In this document: piece by piece, positions 11,167 through 21,680 of the stretch
Position numbering within the stretch: position 1 is the first letter of the stretch
How the letters are laid out: every line of letters begins with the position of its first letter
From: Entoloma clypeatum
Taxonomy: Eukaryota; Basidiomycota; Agaricomycetes; Agaricales; Entolomataceae
Assembly: GCA_963565915.1 (NCBI GenBank)
Contig: OY751487.1
Span: forward strand, 4,092,001 to 4,156,000
DNA: 64,000 nucleotides
Direction of reading: 5' to 3'
Translations under genes and position numbers: made by a program
The notes under the pieces: generated by a model
Seen by the model: only the letters and a program-made list of their open reading frames with translations
Database searches by the model: none
Told to the model about the DNA's origin: nothing

Positions 11167-12139
11167 CTACTTAGTACGTTGTTTCTTGTTCGACGGACCC
11201 TCCTCCTTGTCCGACTCCTCCTTACCCGACTCCGCCTTCTCCGACGGCTCCGAAATCGACATGTCGGAATCGTCCGACAGCTCCGGCAACTCCAACCTTT
11301 TCCTATTCACCAGGTCCTTCCTAATCCTTCTCGCAATCCTCTTCTCCAGTCTCAACTCGTGCGTCTCCTCCGCCGTATCCATCTCCGACTCCGACCCTTC
11401 CTCCGACACCTCCGGCGACTTGGGTTGGTACTCGGTGTTCACCGAGCCTTCGACTGCTGTTAGCAGTCGCCTCACCTGCCTCGTCTCCGCCAGTATCATC
11501 TTGAGGACACCCAAGACGGTGTCCTCCGACCCACTCTCCGACGGCATCTCCGACGCCTTTTTCTTCCCCTTAACCACCTTCACCGTTCTCTTCACCTCCT
11601 TCACCTCCGACTTCCCCTCCGACGCTCCGACCTCGCACTTCTTCTTGTCTTTGATACATCCTTTGCAGGACGACTTATTCCTAAAAAAAAAAAAACAAGG
11701 TTAAAACAGAAGAGACGAACCAAAGAGGGACTTACTCATCGCGTTCGCATTCGACGCCCTTCACAATGCACCTATCACAGGTGCCGACCCCGACCCCGAC
11801 CCCGACTCCCGACCCCTCTCCAACCATCGCCGACACTTCCTCCACCTTCCTCTTCTTCGTCGTCTTCTTCTTCTTCTCCGCCTGCGGCTCCCCCGACCCC
11901 TTGCTCGATGCGCCTTGCGCAGCGGCCACTTCATCGGCCCTTTTCTGAGCCGCCAGCTCCGACGCCCGACGCATCTCCTCCGCTAACCGCGCCGCCTCCG
12001 CAGCCCTCTCTTCCTCCGCTCTCCGCTCCTCCTCAGCCTTCCTCGCAGCCTCCTCCTCCGCTGCTCGCTTTTTCGCCTCCACCTCCGCGAGCTTAGCCTG
12101 CAGCGCCTCCATCTCCTTTTGAAAATCGGATGCCGACAT
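11167..12139 (-). CDS. Antisense Zn(II)2Cys6-like gene inside gypsy-2
   Basis: Two exons, 11736-12139 and 11167-11680, flank a 55 nt intron with GTAAGT donor and TAG acceptor. Joined, they encode 305 residues. The N-terminus is a long Ala/Glu/Arg/Lys coiled coil (from MSASDFQKEMEALQAKL), followed by a basic nuclear-localisation-like run (KKKKTTKKRKVEE), a Gly-Val repeat and, across the splice junction, six cysteines spaced C-x2-C-x6-C-x8-C-x2-C-x6-C. That is the fungal binuclear zinc cluster spacing, a family that recognises CGG/CCG triplets. The C-terminal half is acidic and Ser-rich with Lys/Arg blocks. The gene runs opposite to gag-pol and sits between pol and the 3' LTR. Because the cluster appears only after splicing, the gene looks genuine. 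The function in the element is unknown; DNA binding is inferred. Confidence 0.75.
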
Positions 12140-12292
12140 ATTGAGGTTTATTTTCGGAAGAGTTTAAAACGAAAAGAGAATGGGGGAACAAGAAGAAAAA
12201 ACCACTCAGACGGTATTTTCAACCAACGCATCACATGACGCAGTTCACGCGCACCGACCACCTAGGTCCTTAGGCCTCATAGGTTCGGCCCT

Positions 12293-12302
12293 AAGGGGGA
12301 AA
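12293..12302 (+). other. Polypurine tract of gypsy-2
   Basis: AAGGGGGAAA lies three bases upstream of the 3' LTR, in the position of the plus-strand primer of LTR retrotransposons. Confidence 0.75.
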
Positions 12303-12305
12303 TAC

Positions 12306-12780
12306 TGTTACATTCCGATCCATTCCGACGATTTCCGACCAATCCCGACACCTCCGACATTTTGACTAATACTTATTATGCATACTTACTGTTATGAATC
12401 TCGTTACTACGTACATTACTTACATCCGATCATTTTACTTATGTTAAGAATCTCCGACAGCCACTCGTTATCCGACTCCGACGAAGCCACACGTCCTCCG
12501 ACATAGTATTTAAACTTATGTAGAATCGTGTATTAGCTTCAGTTTGAATATCAACTTAGATTCGACATCATACCTCCCGTCCTCTTTCCGACTCTTAACT
12601 TGAGTCCGACCTCCGACCTCCGATCCTCCGATCCTCCGAAATAAGGACACCAACGTATTAGCGAGGGCGCAACACACAAGTTGAAGCCAAGTCCTTGCCC
12701 CTACGTTGCACGCGCTCCGACCTTCCGACCTTCCGACGCGTCCGACGTAGCTCCGACGTTTTGTCGATCAGTTCTTAACA
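12306..12780 (+). repeat. 3' LTR of gypsy-2
   Basis: This LTR is 475 bp and reads identical to the 5' LTR. It is followed at once by CAACA (12781-12785), the right copy of the target duplication, and then by CTG, which with CAACA may form the outer end of the interrupted hAT terminal repeat. Confidence 0.97.
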
Positions 12781-12785
12781 CAACA

Positions 12786-13345
12786 CTGCTATCTATATTC
12801 AAAAAATCACACCAAGGTTGAATATCCTCACACTCAACAAACTAGCTAGTGACTCACTATTAGAACTATTGGAGCTCTTCAGCTCATGACGAGGGCAATA
12901 GCACCAAATAGATCAATAATTTTTTGTGAAAATGCTGATGAAATGATGATACCTGGCCAATGGATGGGTTGATGATAGTATGTGTGCCGGTGAGGTTGCT
13001 ACAGGGTGATGAGTGTGTTTGCTATGGTTTTCTAACAGCTGGACTACTTTGCTGATGCATGTTTTCACTCGAAGTTGAAGGGATTAAACTTAGTACATTT
13101 ATCGTCAGTGCTTGGCTTTCAAAAGTTAGGTATAGATAATAATTATGAAGTACCCTTGTCATCTTCTTTTCTCCTCCCTCGAATTAATTTTAATTAATTG
13201 AATTAATTTCTTCACGTGCACTCCACGTATAGTTAGAGTGCCGGATTAAATATATTGTACTTGTGAAGATGATTTTATTATTTAACTACAGGGTGGGTGA
13301 TTTTACAGCATACAGTGAGATATACTTGCAGACAATCATTCCCCT
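12786..13345. other. AT-rich intergenic stretch, no gene seen
   Basis: Between the transposon nest and the LEU4 stop codon there are only short frames. Simple AT-rich runs occur near 13190-13210 (repeated TTAATT). The first few bases probably complete the hAT terminus. The rest would include the LEU4 3' UTR. Confidence 0.5.
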
Positions 13346-15926
13346 TTAAGACCTCAGGACGACGTCCAACCCCCGAACAGCGTTCAACACTGCATTGATA
13401 CCCGAGGCAGTGATGTCGGTATTGGTGGAAACTCCCCAGGAGCTCCTCTTTTTAGCACCTGCGACTTCATAAGCCAGCTCGACATACGAGGCGGCCACGA
13501 CCTCTGTACCCTCACCAATGGAATGTTCCGAATACTCGCGAATTGAAAGATTGCCCTCGATTTGCGAAAGTAACGCCGCCAGGACCGAGGACAATGGTCC
13601 ATTACCTTCTCCCGAAACCGTTCGGCTGTCGCCGGCGAATGTGAACTCTCCAATTATTTTTTTTTTGCCTTCGCTCTTGTCGTCTAATTTGAACGAGTTC
13701 AAAGTTATTCTGGCGGGCGCAGGACCCTCGACACCAAAGTTGTATGTCGTCTTGAAAAGCTCCGTGACAGCTTCGTAAGATATACGTCCCTCATTCTCCC
13801 TTGCTTTTCTCTGTACAGTCTCGAAGAACGAAGCCCGCAATCTCCTCGGAAGCTCCAATCCCAAAGAGTTGACGATAGCAGTCGCAACATCTGCCTGTCC
13901 AGAACTTGCGTTGACACCGACACTGAGCTTGAGCTCAGGAAGAGTTCGGTCGCCGATGGCACTGTTGACCGCACTGAGGACGGCACGAAGACCTGACCCA
14001 GCAATGTCAGAATCAACGCCGACCCCCCACCACGATTTGGTCGATTTATGGTTATTGGCAGGAACAAGTTCGACGTAAGAGGCGGCCTTGGAGTCAGTCC
14101 CTTCGGCGATTGCATGCTCTGTATATTCTCGGACAGCCAAATCGATGTCGAGGTGTATTCGAAGAGCGTTCAAGAGGGCGGACAGTGGACCATTTCCGTC
14201 TCCTCGAATGACACGGTAGGTTTTATCAACAGATATGGTACCATCAAATCGGCGAGTTTCATCGGCCTGTTCATCCCCAAAAAAGTCTGAAGAATCGGCG
14301 ACAAGCTCCGCAGATATGTTGAAGTTCCTTAGAGCGAGCCTGCCCTGGTATTTGGGACCTCCATAATGGTAGATTCGCCTGAAGGCTGTAGTAATATCGT
14401 CCACTGTCATCTCGCGCGCCTCGCGATCTGAGATCGCTTGAATGACCTGATAAAAGGCAATTTGTAGTTTCCGGGGCAGGTCCAGGTGCAGATGTTGCTT
14501 GACAAGGTATGCGATACCACCCTTTCCTGATTGTGAATTGACACGAATAACCGCCTCATAAGTCTGTCCGAGGTCAGCGGGATCAATAGGCAGATATGGG
14601 ATATCCCAGTATGGGGGTTCGCCTTCTTTGGCAGCGGCATGTCTGTATATTTGTGCTTCGAAGCCTTTCTTGATAGCATCTTGATGTGAACCTGAAAAGG
14701 CAGTGAAGACAAGCTCCCCAGCATACGGATGCCGGGGGTGAATGGGAAGATCGTTGCATTGTGTGACGACATCAATTACGCGTTGGATATCGCTGAATTC
14801 AAGGCCAGGGTGAATGCCTTGAGTATACAAGTTCAGGGCCAGGTTGACCAAGTCTACGTTGCCTGTGCGTTCTCCATTGCCGAAGAGACAGCCCTCAATA
14901 CGGTCACCACCGGCTAGAACACCAAGTTCAGCGGACGCTATCCCGGTGCCTTTGCAGAGAAATGTTGATACGGGTATTGAATCAAAAGAATGAATTCTTC
15001 GATTTACCTCTGTCGTTGTGGGGATGAAGACTGATGATGATCTTCTCTCGCTCGCTAATGTGGCGGCAGAAATACTCAATCTTGGAAGAATGGCTTCAAA
15101 AATGGAACTCTCTTGAGATATATAGAAACGCACCTGGTCAGCATAGTGATTGGGTGGCGCGATCTCGACAGTGGATGGAAGGTTGAAAATAATTCGATCT
15201 TCGCCTGTTCCAGCCTTGCCCCACGCTTTTTTGATTGCCTCGCAGATCTCCACTGCGAAATCTGGTTCAGTCTGAGTAAAAGTCTCCGGACTGTACTCGT
15301 AAATGAATTTGGTGCCGTATTTGGCGGTACATTCCTCGGTCAGCTGTTTGACAAGCTTGGTGTGGGTGACGGCAAGCTCGATGGTTTGTTCTTTGGAGTT
15401 ACGGAACACGACGTTTCGGAAGGTTGGAGAAGTTGCATTGTACATGTGAAGGATTGCATGTTTCGAGCCGGCGACGGAATCAATTGTGCGTCTGATCAAA
15501 TCTTCTCGCGCAGGAGTTAAAACCTAGCCCATTATGGGGAGGGCGCTCTGCAACATCCACACGAAATGACTGACCTGTATCCAGACATCGTCAGGGACCT
15601 CCTTGTTCTCGACGAGGCCGCGAACGAACTGAAAATCGGTGTCGCTTGCGGCAGGATATGCAACCTCTATCTGCTTAACACCGCAACTGACCAGCTGCCT
15701 GAAGAATGTGGTTTTTTGGTCGATGGTCATCGGGTTCGCCAAAGCCTGATTGCCATCTCTCAAGTCTGTTGAGAGCCATATGGGAGGTTTGGTGATGGTT
15801 TTGGACGGCCACTGACGGTCATGGAGGTTCAAAGGAGTGTACTTTTTGTACTTTTGGGACGGGTCGGGACTAGGAACGGTGCATAAAGATGGGAGTGCGA
15901 GGAGGTGAGGAAGGGACTCACAGCAT
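13346..15926 (-). CDS. LEU4: 2-isopropylmalate synthase (leucine biosynthesis)
   Basis: It condenses acetyl-CoA with 2-oxoisovalerate, the first committed step of leucine synthesis. Predicted exons are 15922-15926 (only ATGCT), 15575-15869, 15134-15523, 15008-15080 and 13346-14949, giving 788 residues. The start is chosen because a GTGAGT donor follows ATGCT and splicing yields [15 protein letters not shown], the usual N-terminus. The catalytic barrel shows [11 protein letters not shown] and, across two junctions, [15 protein letters not shown] and [12 protein letters not shown]. The protein is about 150 residues longer than the roughly 620 of yeast Leu4. The linker plus LeuA regulatory region occurs twice (from about residue 409 and again from about 620). 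Two of the introns have no in-frame stop, so a naive ORF reads through them. Confidence 0.95.
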
Positions 15927-16016
15927 GATGGGAGGCTTGAGGAAGGTGAAGATTTTATTATTTATTCCGAGTCATCTAATCTTTGATAATCGGCTCGATC
16001 TGTCATTGTTCGAGCC
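15927..16016. promoter_or_regulatory. 90 bp divergent intergenic region LEU4/GluRS
   Basis: Only 90 bp separate the LEU4 and glutamyl-tRNA synthetase start codons, so both promoters and 5' leaders must lie here or reach into the genes. The stretch is moderately AT-rich on the left (GATTTTATTATTTATTCCG). No specific activator site was recognised. Confidence 0.55.
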
Positions 16017-18762
16017 ATGCCAGCGTCCCTCACCTGCTCTCCAAAGCAGTCCCCTTTTCCCTTCGCGGCAGTCGCCATCGCCGTCAACACAGGCACGGCC
16101 GATATCGTGTTTTCTGAAGATGTAACCGGCGTCGTCTTGCAGCTGAACGGAGCAACGATCACGGACGAGGAAGACATCGTGAAGGCTTTAGCCAAAGAAC
16201 ACGGCCTATCGGAGGATAGTGCGAAAGTCGGTCGATTTCATGTAACTAATTCGATGGATCGAAACCTGACCAATTTATCGCAAGACACCTTCATTCTTTG
16301 CTCTCTCCAAGACATTGCTCACGATCTCCGCCTTCCCCGATATTGTGGCCGCTTTGGATTCTCTCGACGACTATCTGGCGTTCCGAACATTCTTGGTTGG
16401 ACATTCAATAACCTCAGCGGACTGGATTCTGTGGGGTACCTTGAAAGGTTTGAATTCCCATCACTCCTGTATTGAATCCTGACACGAACATCCACAGGGA
16501 GCATCAAAATACTGGGCCTCCTCAAGAACAATCAGCACTCTCACGTTTTTCGATGGTTCTCTTACTTGGACACCTTGGAAGGAACTCAGACTGCTCTTGC
16601 AGAACTAGCAGCCGCCAAGGCAAATAAACTCAGGTCCAACAAAACCGCTGCTGGCTTCGCCCTTGGTCTGCAGAACGCGGTTCATGGACAAGTCGTTACA
16701 CGCTTTCCACCCGAGCCAAGTGGTTATCTGCATCTCGGTCATACGAAGGCTGTCATCCTCAATCAGTACTTCGCCAAGATGTATGATGGAAAACTGATAG
16801 TTCGGTTTGACGACACGAATCCCACAAAAGAGCGAGTCAGTGTTCGGGAATTGATACCTTCTCAAATTATTAATCTTGTATCTAGACGGAATTTGAGGAG
16901 ACTATCCTTGAAGATCTCAAACTTCTTAACATTCATGGGGATCTAGTGACCCACACATCGGATCACTTCCAGACACTGCACGATCTCGTTATAAAACTCA
17001 TCAAGTCTGGCGGAGCATACGCCGATGACACCAACCAACAACAGGTCTGTCTTTCTCTCGAGAAACTCTCGGTGCCACCTAAATATCTCTAGATGAGGGA
17101 TGAGCGATTTTCCGGCGTTGCTTCAGTCCATCGTGATGACTCTGTGGAAATCAACCTCAAACGTTTCGAGGAGATGAAAGCTGGCACAGAGGATGGTCTT
17201 CGCTGGTGTATCCGCGCGAAGATCAGCATAGACGACCCGAACAAAGCCCTCCGAGACCCTGTCATCTATAGATGCAACCTCTTACCACATCATCGCACTG
17301 GGTTTGTATTATCATCTTGTTTATGCGTGGCGCCTAATGCTGACTGATTTCTTTCCAGTGATAAATGGAAAGTCTACCCGACATATGATTTCGCATGCCC
17401 TATTGTCGATTCCATCGAAGGGGTCACGCACGCTTTAAGGACGAATGAATACCGTGACCGCAACCCTCAGTACGAATGGATGATCGACGCCCTCGAACTC
17501 CGTAAAGTCAACATCTGGGACTTCAGGTATGTGATTTATCGCCAGTTTCCAAGAGGTACAGAGTAAGGTGACTCCTCATAGTCGGCTTAACTTCACATAC
17601 ACTCTACTCTCCAAGCGGAAGCTGCACAGTTTCGTAGACAAGGGACTTGTGCGTGGTTGGGATGACCCGCGATTCCCAACTGTCCGTGGTGCGTTCACGT
17701 ATGGACTGAAAGCTGACTTGAAAGCTGATGAACGTCACACTAGGGATACGCCGACGTGGGATGACGGTTGAAGCGCTGACGCAGTTCATGTTGTCGCAAG
17801 GACCCTCTCAAGCCGTAGTTTCCCTGGAATGGGACTCGATCTGGTCCCTCAACAAGAAGATTATTGATCCCATCGCCCCCCGTCACTGGGCCATTGTCAA
17901 GAATAAGAGGTACTGAAAAGTCTTTTCCGAAGAAACGGAGGCTAAATAATGCGCAGTGTGCCAGTTACGATCAAAGGAGGCCCGACCGTTCCCGAGGTGA
18001 AGTCGCTACCAAAGCACAAAAAGAATGCCGAGATTGGAGAAAAGAAGACCGTTTACACATCTTCGATTCTGGTCGAGCAAGAGGATGCGTTTTCCTTTTT
18101 AGACCAGGAGGAGGTAAATTATCAATCTTACAGGTTAACACAAATATCATTTCCGTCTTGTCCAGATCACTCTCATGGACTGGGGAAATGCTATCGTTCG
18201 GGCAAAAACTGTCAATGCAGCGGGCCAGGTCACGGCGATTGAAATGGACCTCAACTTGGAAGGCGACTTCCGCAAGACAAAGAAGAAGATCACCTGGCTA
18301 TCTCAGGCTACAGATACTCATCCTCTCGTTCCTGTCACACTCATTGACTTCGACTACTTGATCACGAAGAAAAAGCTGGAAGAGAACGACAACCTTGAGG
18401 ATTTCACCACGCCGGTCACGGAGTTTAAGGAGGACGCACTTGCAGACGCCAATGTCAACGACCTGAAGAAGGGGGACGTCATCCAATTTGAGAGGAAAGG
18501 ATATTATATCTATGACGGCGAAGTCGACGGAGTGAAAGAGTTTATTCTCATTCCTGACGGCAGGGCTGCGAGTATTGCGAGCAAAGCGGGACTCAACGGA
18601 GGACTTCCGACGCCGGCTACCGAGGCCGTGAAGTATCCAGGAGCAGCCACTGCATCTGCCAGTGTGTCGAACATGTACGCCATGGAGACGATTTACGGGA
18701 AAAGAGTAAAGCCGGATGTTGATACCAGAATGTACAAAATAGAGAATGTCTACGATCCATAG
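16017..18762 (+). CDS. GUS1: Glutamyl-tRNA synthetase, cytosolic
   Basis: It charges tRNA-Glu in the cytosol. Ten exons fit with consistent phases: 16017-16226, 16285-16447, 16498-16835, 16886-17044, 17093-17301, 17359-17526, 17582-17688, 17744-17909, 17957-18113 and 18166-18762, giving 757 residues. The N-terminus is a GST-like domain, as in eukaryotic GluRS that joins the Arc1-type complex. The class I catalytic core has the HIGH-type [10 protein letters not shown] and the KMSKS-type LLSKRKL, followed by [10 protein letters not shown] and an all-beta anticodon-binding end. It is divergent from LEU4 with a 90 bp gap. Its 3' end overlaps the convergent phosphodiesterase gene by 13 bp. Confidence 0.95.
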
Positions 18763-19481
18763 ATTAGGCAACTAAAAGATAGATTGTCAGTTACCACTAA
18801 GTGTGCAAACATTGAGTTCTCTTGACCGTCGACAATGGAGCAGCGATCAAGAACTGTCCACTCCTCGACCGGGCCGTCGCACTCAACTATCCACACCTCG
18901 GTAGCTTGAAACCCAGAAACCCAATCCTTCACACCAGGTCCACCACAATCTAGCGCGAGGTGCCCAGCGCCTTTATGTCCGATCTTTCCAGCCTCTTCCA
19001 GAGTTCGAACGAATCTGTCTCTCTCCCCATTCACTGCATCTGCATCATCGATGTAGGCCAAAGAGAGGTGCGGAAACAGCGGGGTGCGGGCCTCGATACC
19101 GAGCTTGCTATGAATTTGATCATGCAGAGCAGAGAGAGTAGGTGTCGGTGTTATAGCCAGGAAGACAGACCTGAAAAAGTTATTTCCGATCTCCATTGAC
19201 TTGAAGTCTACAGGAACAGGGGAGGAAAAAGCTGGGAGGGCTGAGCGGATCGTTGACAGCGGTATAGTAAGCGACGAGGGAAATGATGCCAGCGTGATGT
19301 GGGGGTCGAGGTTCGGGTAAGAGCTCGACGATTCTGGAAGATGAGTCTTATCGACGGGCGCGCGCATTATGGTCTTGATTTTCTGGCCATCTTGCATCGG
19401 TGGCACTAACCACAGTGCCGTTCCTGGTTTGCAGAGGGAAATCAATCTCTGGCACGGCATGATGTAGTCTGCCTTACCCAT
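18750..19481 (-). CDS. 2H phosphoesterase, CPD1-like cyclic phosphodiesterase
   Basis: The family opens 2',3'-cyclic or ADP-ribose 1'',2''-cyclic phosphates left by tRNA splicing. Exons are 19478-19481 (ATGG only) and 18750-19423, giving 225 residues. The start is chosen because ATGG is followed by a GTAAGG donor and splicing gives MGTALWLVPP, the usual opening of fungal members. Both catalytic motifs are present: HITLASF (H-x-T) and HLSLAY (H-x-S), with the spacing expected of the 2H fold. The stop codon lies inside the 3' end of the convergent GluRS gene. An upstream in-frame stretch to 19568 is considered leader sequence. Confidence 0.8.
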   Translation of the reverse strand: MGKADYIMPCQRLISLCKPGTALWLVPPMQDGQKIKTIMRAPVDKTHLPESSSSYPNLDPHITLASFPSSLTIPLSTIRSALPAFSSPVPVDFKSMEIGNNFFRSVFLAITPTPTLSALHDQIHSKLGIEARTPLFPHLSLAYIDDADAVNGERDRFVRTLEEAGKIGHKGAGHLALDCGGPGVKDWVSGFQATEVWIVECDGPVEEWTVLDRCSIVDGQENSMFAHLVVTDNLSFSCLIYGS

Positions 19482-19628
19482 GAGTGTTAGTCGAAAGGAC
19501 TTTAGGATGATGATATTGTGTAATTGGCAGATGAGAGGGGATTGACAGCAGTATAAACCGATACACAAAGTCGAAATATACTATACACATTCCTAGATGA
19601 TACACACTATAGAGTTCGGTGAAAGACA

Positions 19629-21544
19629 TCACAACTCAGCGGTAGCGTTGGTAGCAGGTGGTCCTGGATCTCGCGACTTTCGCAAACGAATCCAATTGTC
19701 ACCGGATTCAGAGAGATTACTCTCGATATCAACCTCGGAACTTGTCTCTGAGATATCATGTCCACTTTCAGTTTCGCTTGGCTCAATGCTGGTGTTGTTA
19801 TCGCTTTTGGACGTAACGGGTACGGGAACAGAACCGGTTTCCGGAGTGATGAACGGCTGGGCAGGAAGTAAACGATTCCGGACAGAAATCAGGAAATAGG
19901 GAATGTTGAGGAGAGATTCGAGCACAATGGAAGGCAAGTACGATGCAACTCTATATGTCTTTGCTGGAACACGAAATAAGAGATCAGTCCTCACAATGCT
20001 TTTACGCAAAAAGATTGTGTTACCACCAGCACCAATGGAGAACCTGTCACCGCGGATCCAGTTCTGAATCTTACCCACGCGGTGTCCAAGGCCGAACAGG
20101 TATGACTTGTGCCTCCCTCCAGTCACGACTGATACGATGTTATCGACAAACACATTGATATCCGTGGGTTTTCGAGTAATTCCCCGACATGGATCATTTC
20201 TAAAGATGGCAGACACGGTTGCCCAGGGTGACGTTGAAGGATGAGCTGCTTGACATATCGAGGCAAACGGAGGGCCATATATCAGTTTTTCGGAAGGAGT
20301 CCAATCTTCCATGTCCCTAGAAGTCCTTTCCTCTTGTGGTGACTGGTCAGTGACTGTTTCTACATCAAGCGCTCCCACGTTGGCAATGACAACCTTGACG
20401 TTCTTCATGGACTCCGACTGATCCGTTAGGGCAGCAAGGTTTATTTCTCTGCGAAGGACTTCAATACCACGCAGAGTAGCCGCCGCACTCATCGCCTGGA
20501 TTGAAGCGAAGGGCAGACCCACACATGCTTCAATAGCGGGTAAGCATACAATGACTGTCTTTTTACCCTTGTCTCGAGTACGGGCCGGCCCGGTCCGCAA
20601 AAGAGGCATCAGTGCTTGAAGGACTTGGAGGGGAGTGATATGGGTTGCGCTCAGGTAGGGTAGATATGTGTTACGGAGGGAAATATGTTCCAGAGGTGCA
20701 TAGGCAGATGGGACCAATGTTGAAAGAGTTGAAAGACAGATGACCGATTGAATATAGGGATGAGAGGAAGGCGAAGCATAGGGGTCTCCAGAGGCAGTGA
20801 TAGGGAACTTTCGAGAAAGCGTAGATGTAAGGGAACGCAAAAAGACACTTGTTGTTGCAGGCTTTTGATTGGTGAGCTAGATGACTGTGAAGAGAATGAC
20901 AGAACGAACCTCATGTGGGTCAAGAACAAGAGCTCGCACATATCCCTGACATTGCTGTTCAAGAACCTGGACTGCTTCAGGAGTAGAGACGCTCGCAATC
21001 ACAATATACCCCTTCTCCTCGAGGTTAAGGATGAGAGGAAGGGCAAGCGGAGCATCACCGCCCAAGACAACTGATAGTCACCTGTCAGATCGCATGTATG
21101 GTACAGATTGTTCAGTCTTCGAAAGGACACACCAACGACCTCTCGCCTATCATTACTCTGTGACTTCACTCTGTACTGTTGATTTCTCCTCCTCTCATGC
21201 GCATTTCGGTACCCTACCATCAGAGAGGTGCCTATGACACCTAGTGCAATCCCAGACATTGTCCAAGGATGCTGGCATGTCCAATTTGCGGACTTGCTGA
21301 GCCAACTCGAATGTGGCGGGGGAGGTAGAGGTGGCAGAGGAGGAGGCACTTGAAAGTCCCCGAGGACTGGGATATGCATCTCCGGGAATGATGGGATTGG
21401 GGGTCCATATCGTGAAATGTCGAGCCAGAGTTTGTTGACGGCTTCATGGATATTCGGGAGATCGGTGGTGGCGGCAGAGAGGGACGAGGAGAAATATTCC
21501 TCCACGGATTCCCAGTATTCTTCGATCCTTTCGACGGCGTCCAT
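19629..21544 (-). CDS. DUF1776-type SDR-like protein
   Basis: Exons 21133-21544, 20910-21070 and 19629-20876 give 606 residues. The first exon encodes an amphipathic N-terminal region, a Pro-rich stretch (VPPPLPPLPPPP) and one hydrophobic segment (GIALGVIGTSLMVGY), suggesting membrane anchoring. The second restores a nucleotide-binding-like turn (VVVLGGDAPLALPL), and the third has an SDR-like core (KKTVIVCLPAIEACVGLPFA). This layout fits the fungal DUF1776 family of predicted short-chain oxidoreductase relatives. The classical YxxxK active site is not obvious, so enzymatic activity is uncertain. The acidic Ser-rich tail is poorly conserved in type. Confidence 0.7.
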
Positions 21545-21680
21545 CGTGGCCGCAGGTTGTCAACGTCGCCAGCTTCGTCGCCCTTCGGCCTGGCCTTGAC
21601 TAATAACAAGGACAAACATCGCTGCAGTCATTAGTACAGTACTCGTTATACATACATTTTCAGTAACGGTATATGATAAA

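Larger units (their letters stand above)
5691..12780 (+). mobile_element. Young full-length Ty3/Gypsy chromovirus (gypsy-2)
   Basis: The element is 7090 bp, with two 475 bp LTRs that I read as identical and a 5 bp CAACA duplication. It encodes gag (6212-7438) and pol (protease, RT, RNase H, integrase, chromodomain; to 11139) on the plus strand, a spliced antisense gene (11167-12139), and a polypurine tract next to the 3' LTR. It inserted into the presumed 3' end of the hAT element. Identical LTRs mean recent insertion. Base use is unlike every neighbour: the pentamer TCCGA saturates the plus strand. Each of gag and pol has one TGA, so this copy may need complementation or readthrough. Confidence 0.97.
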
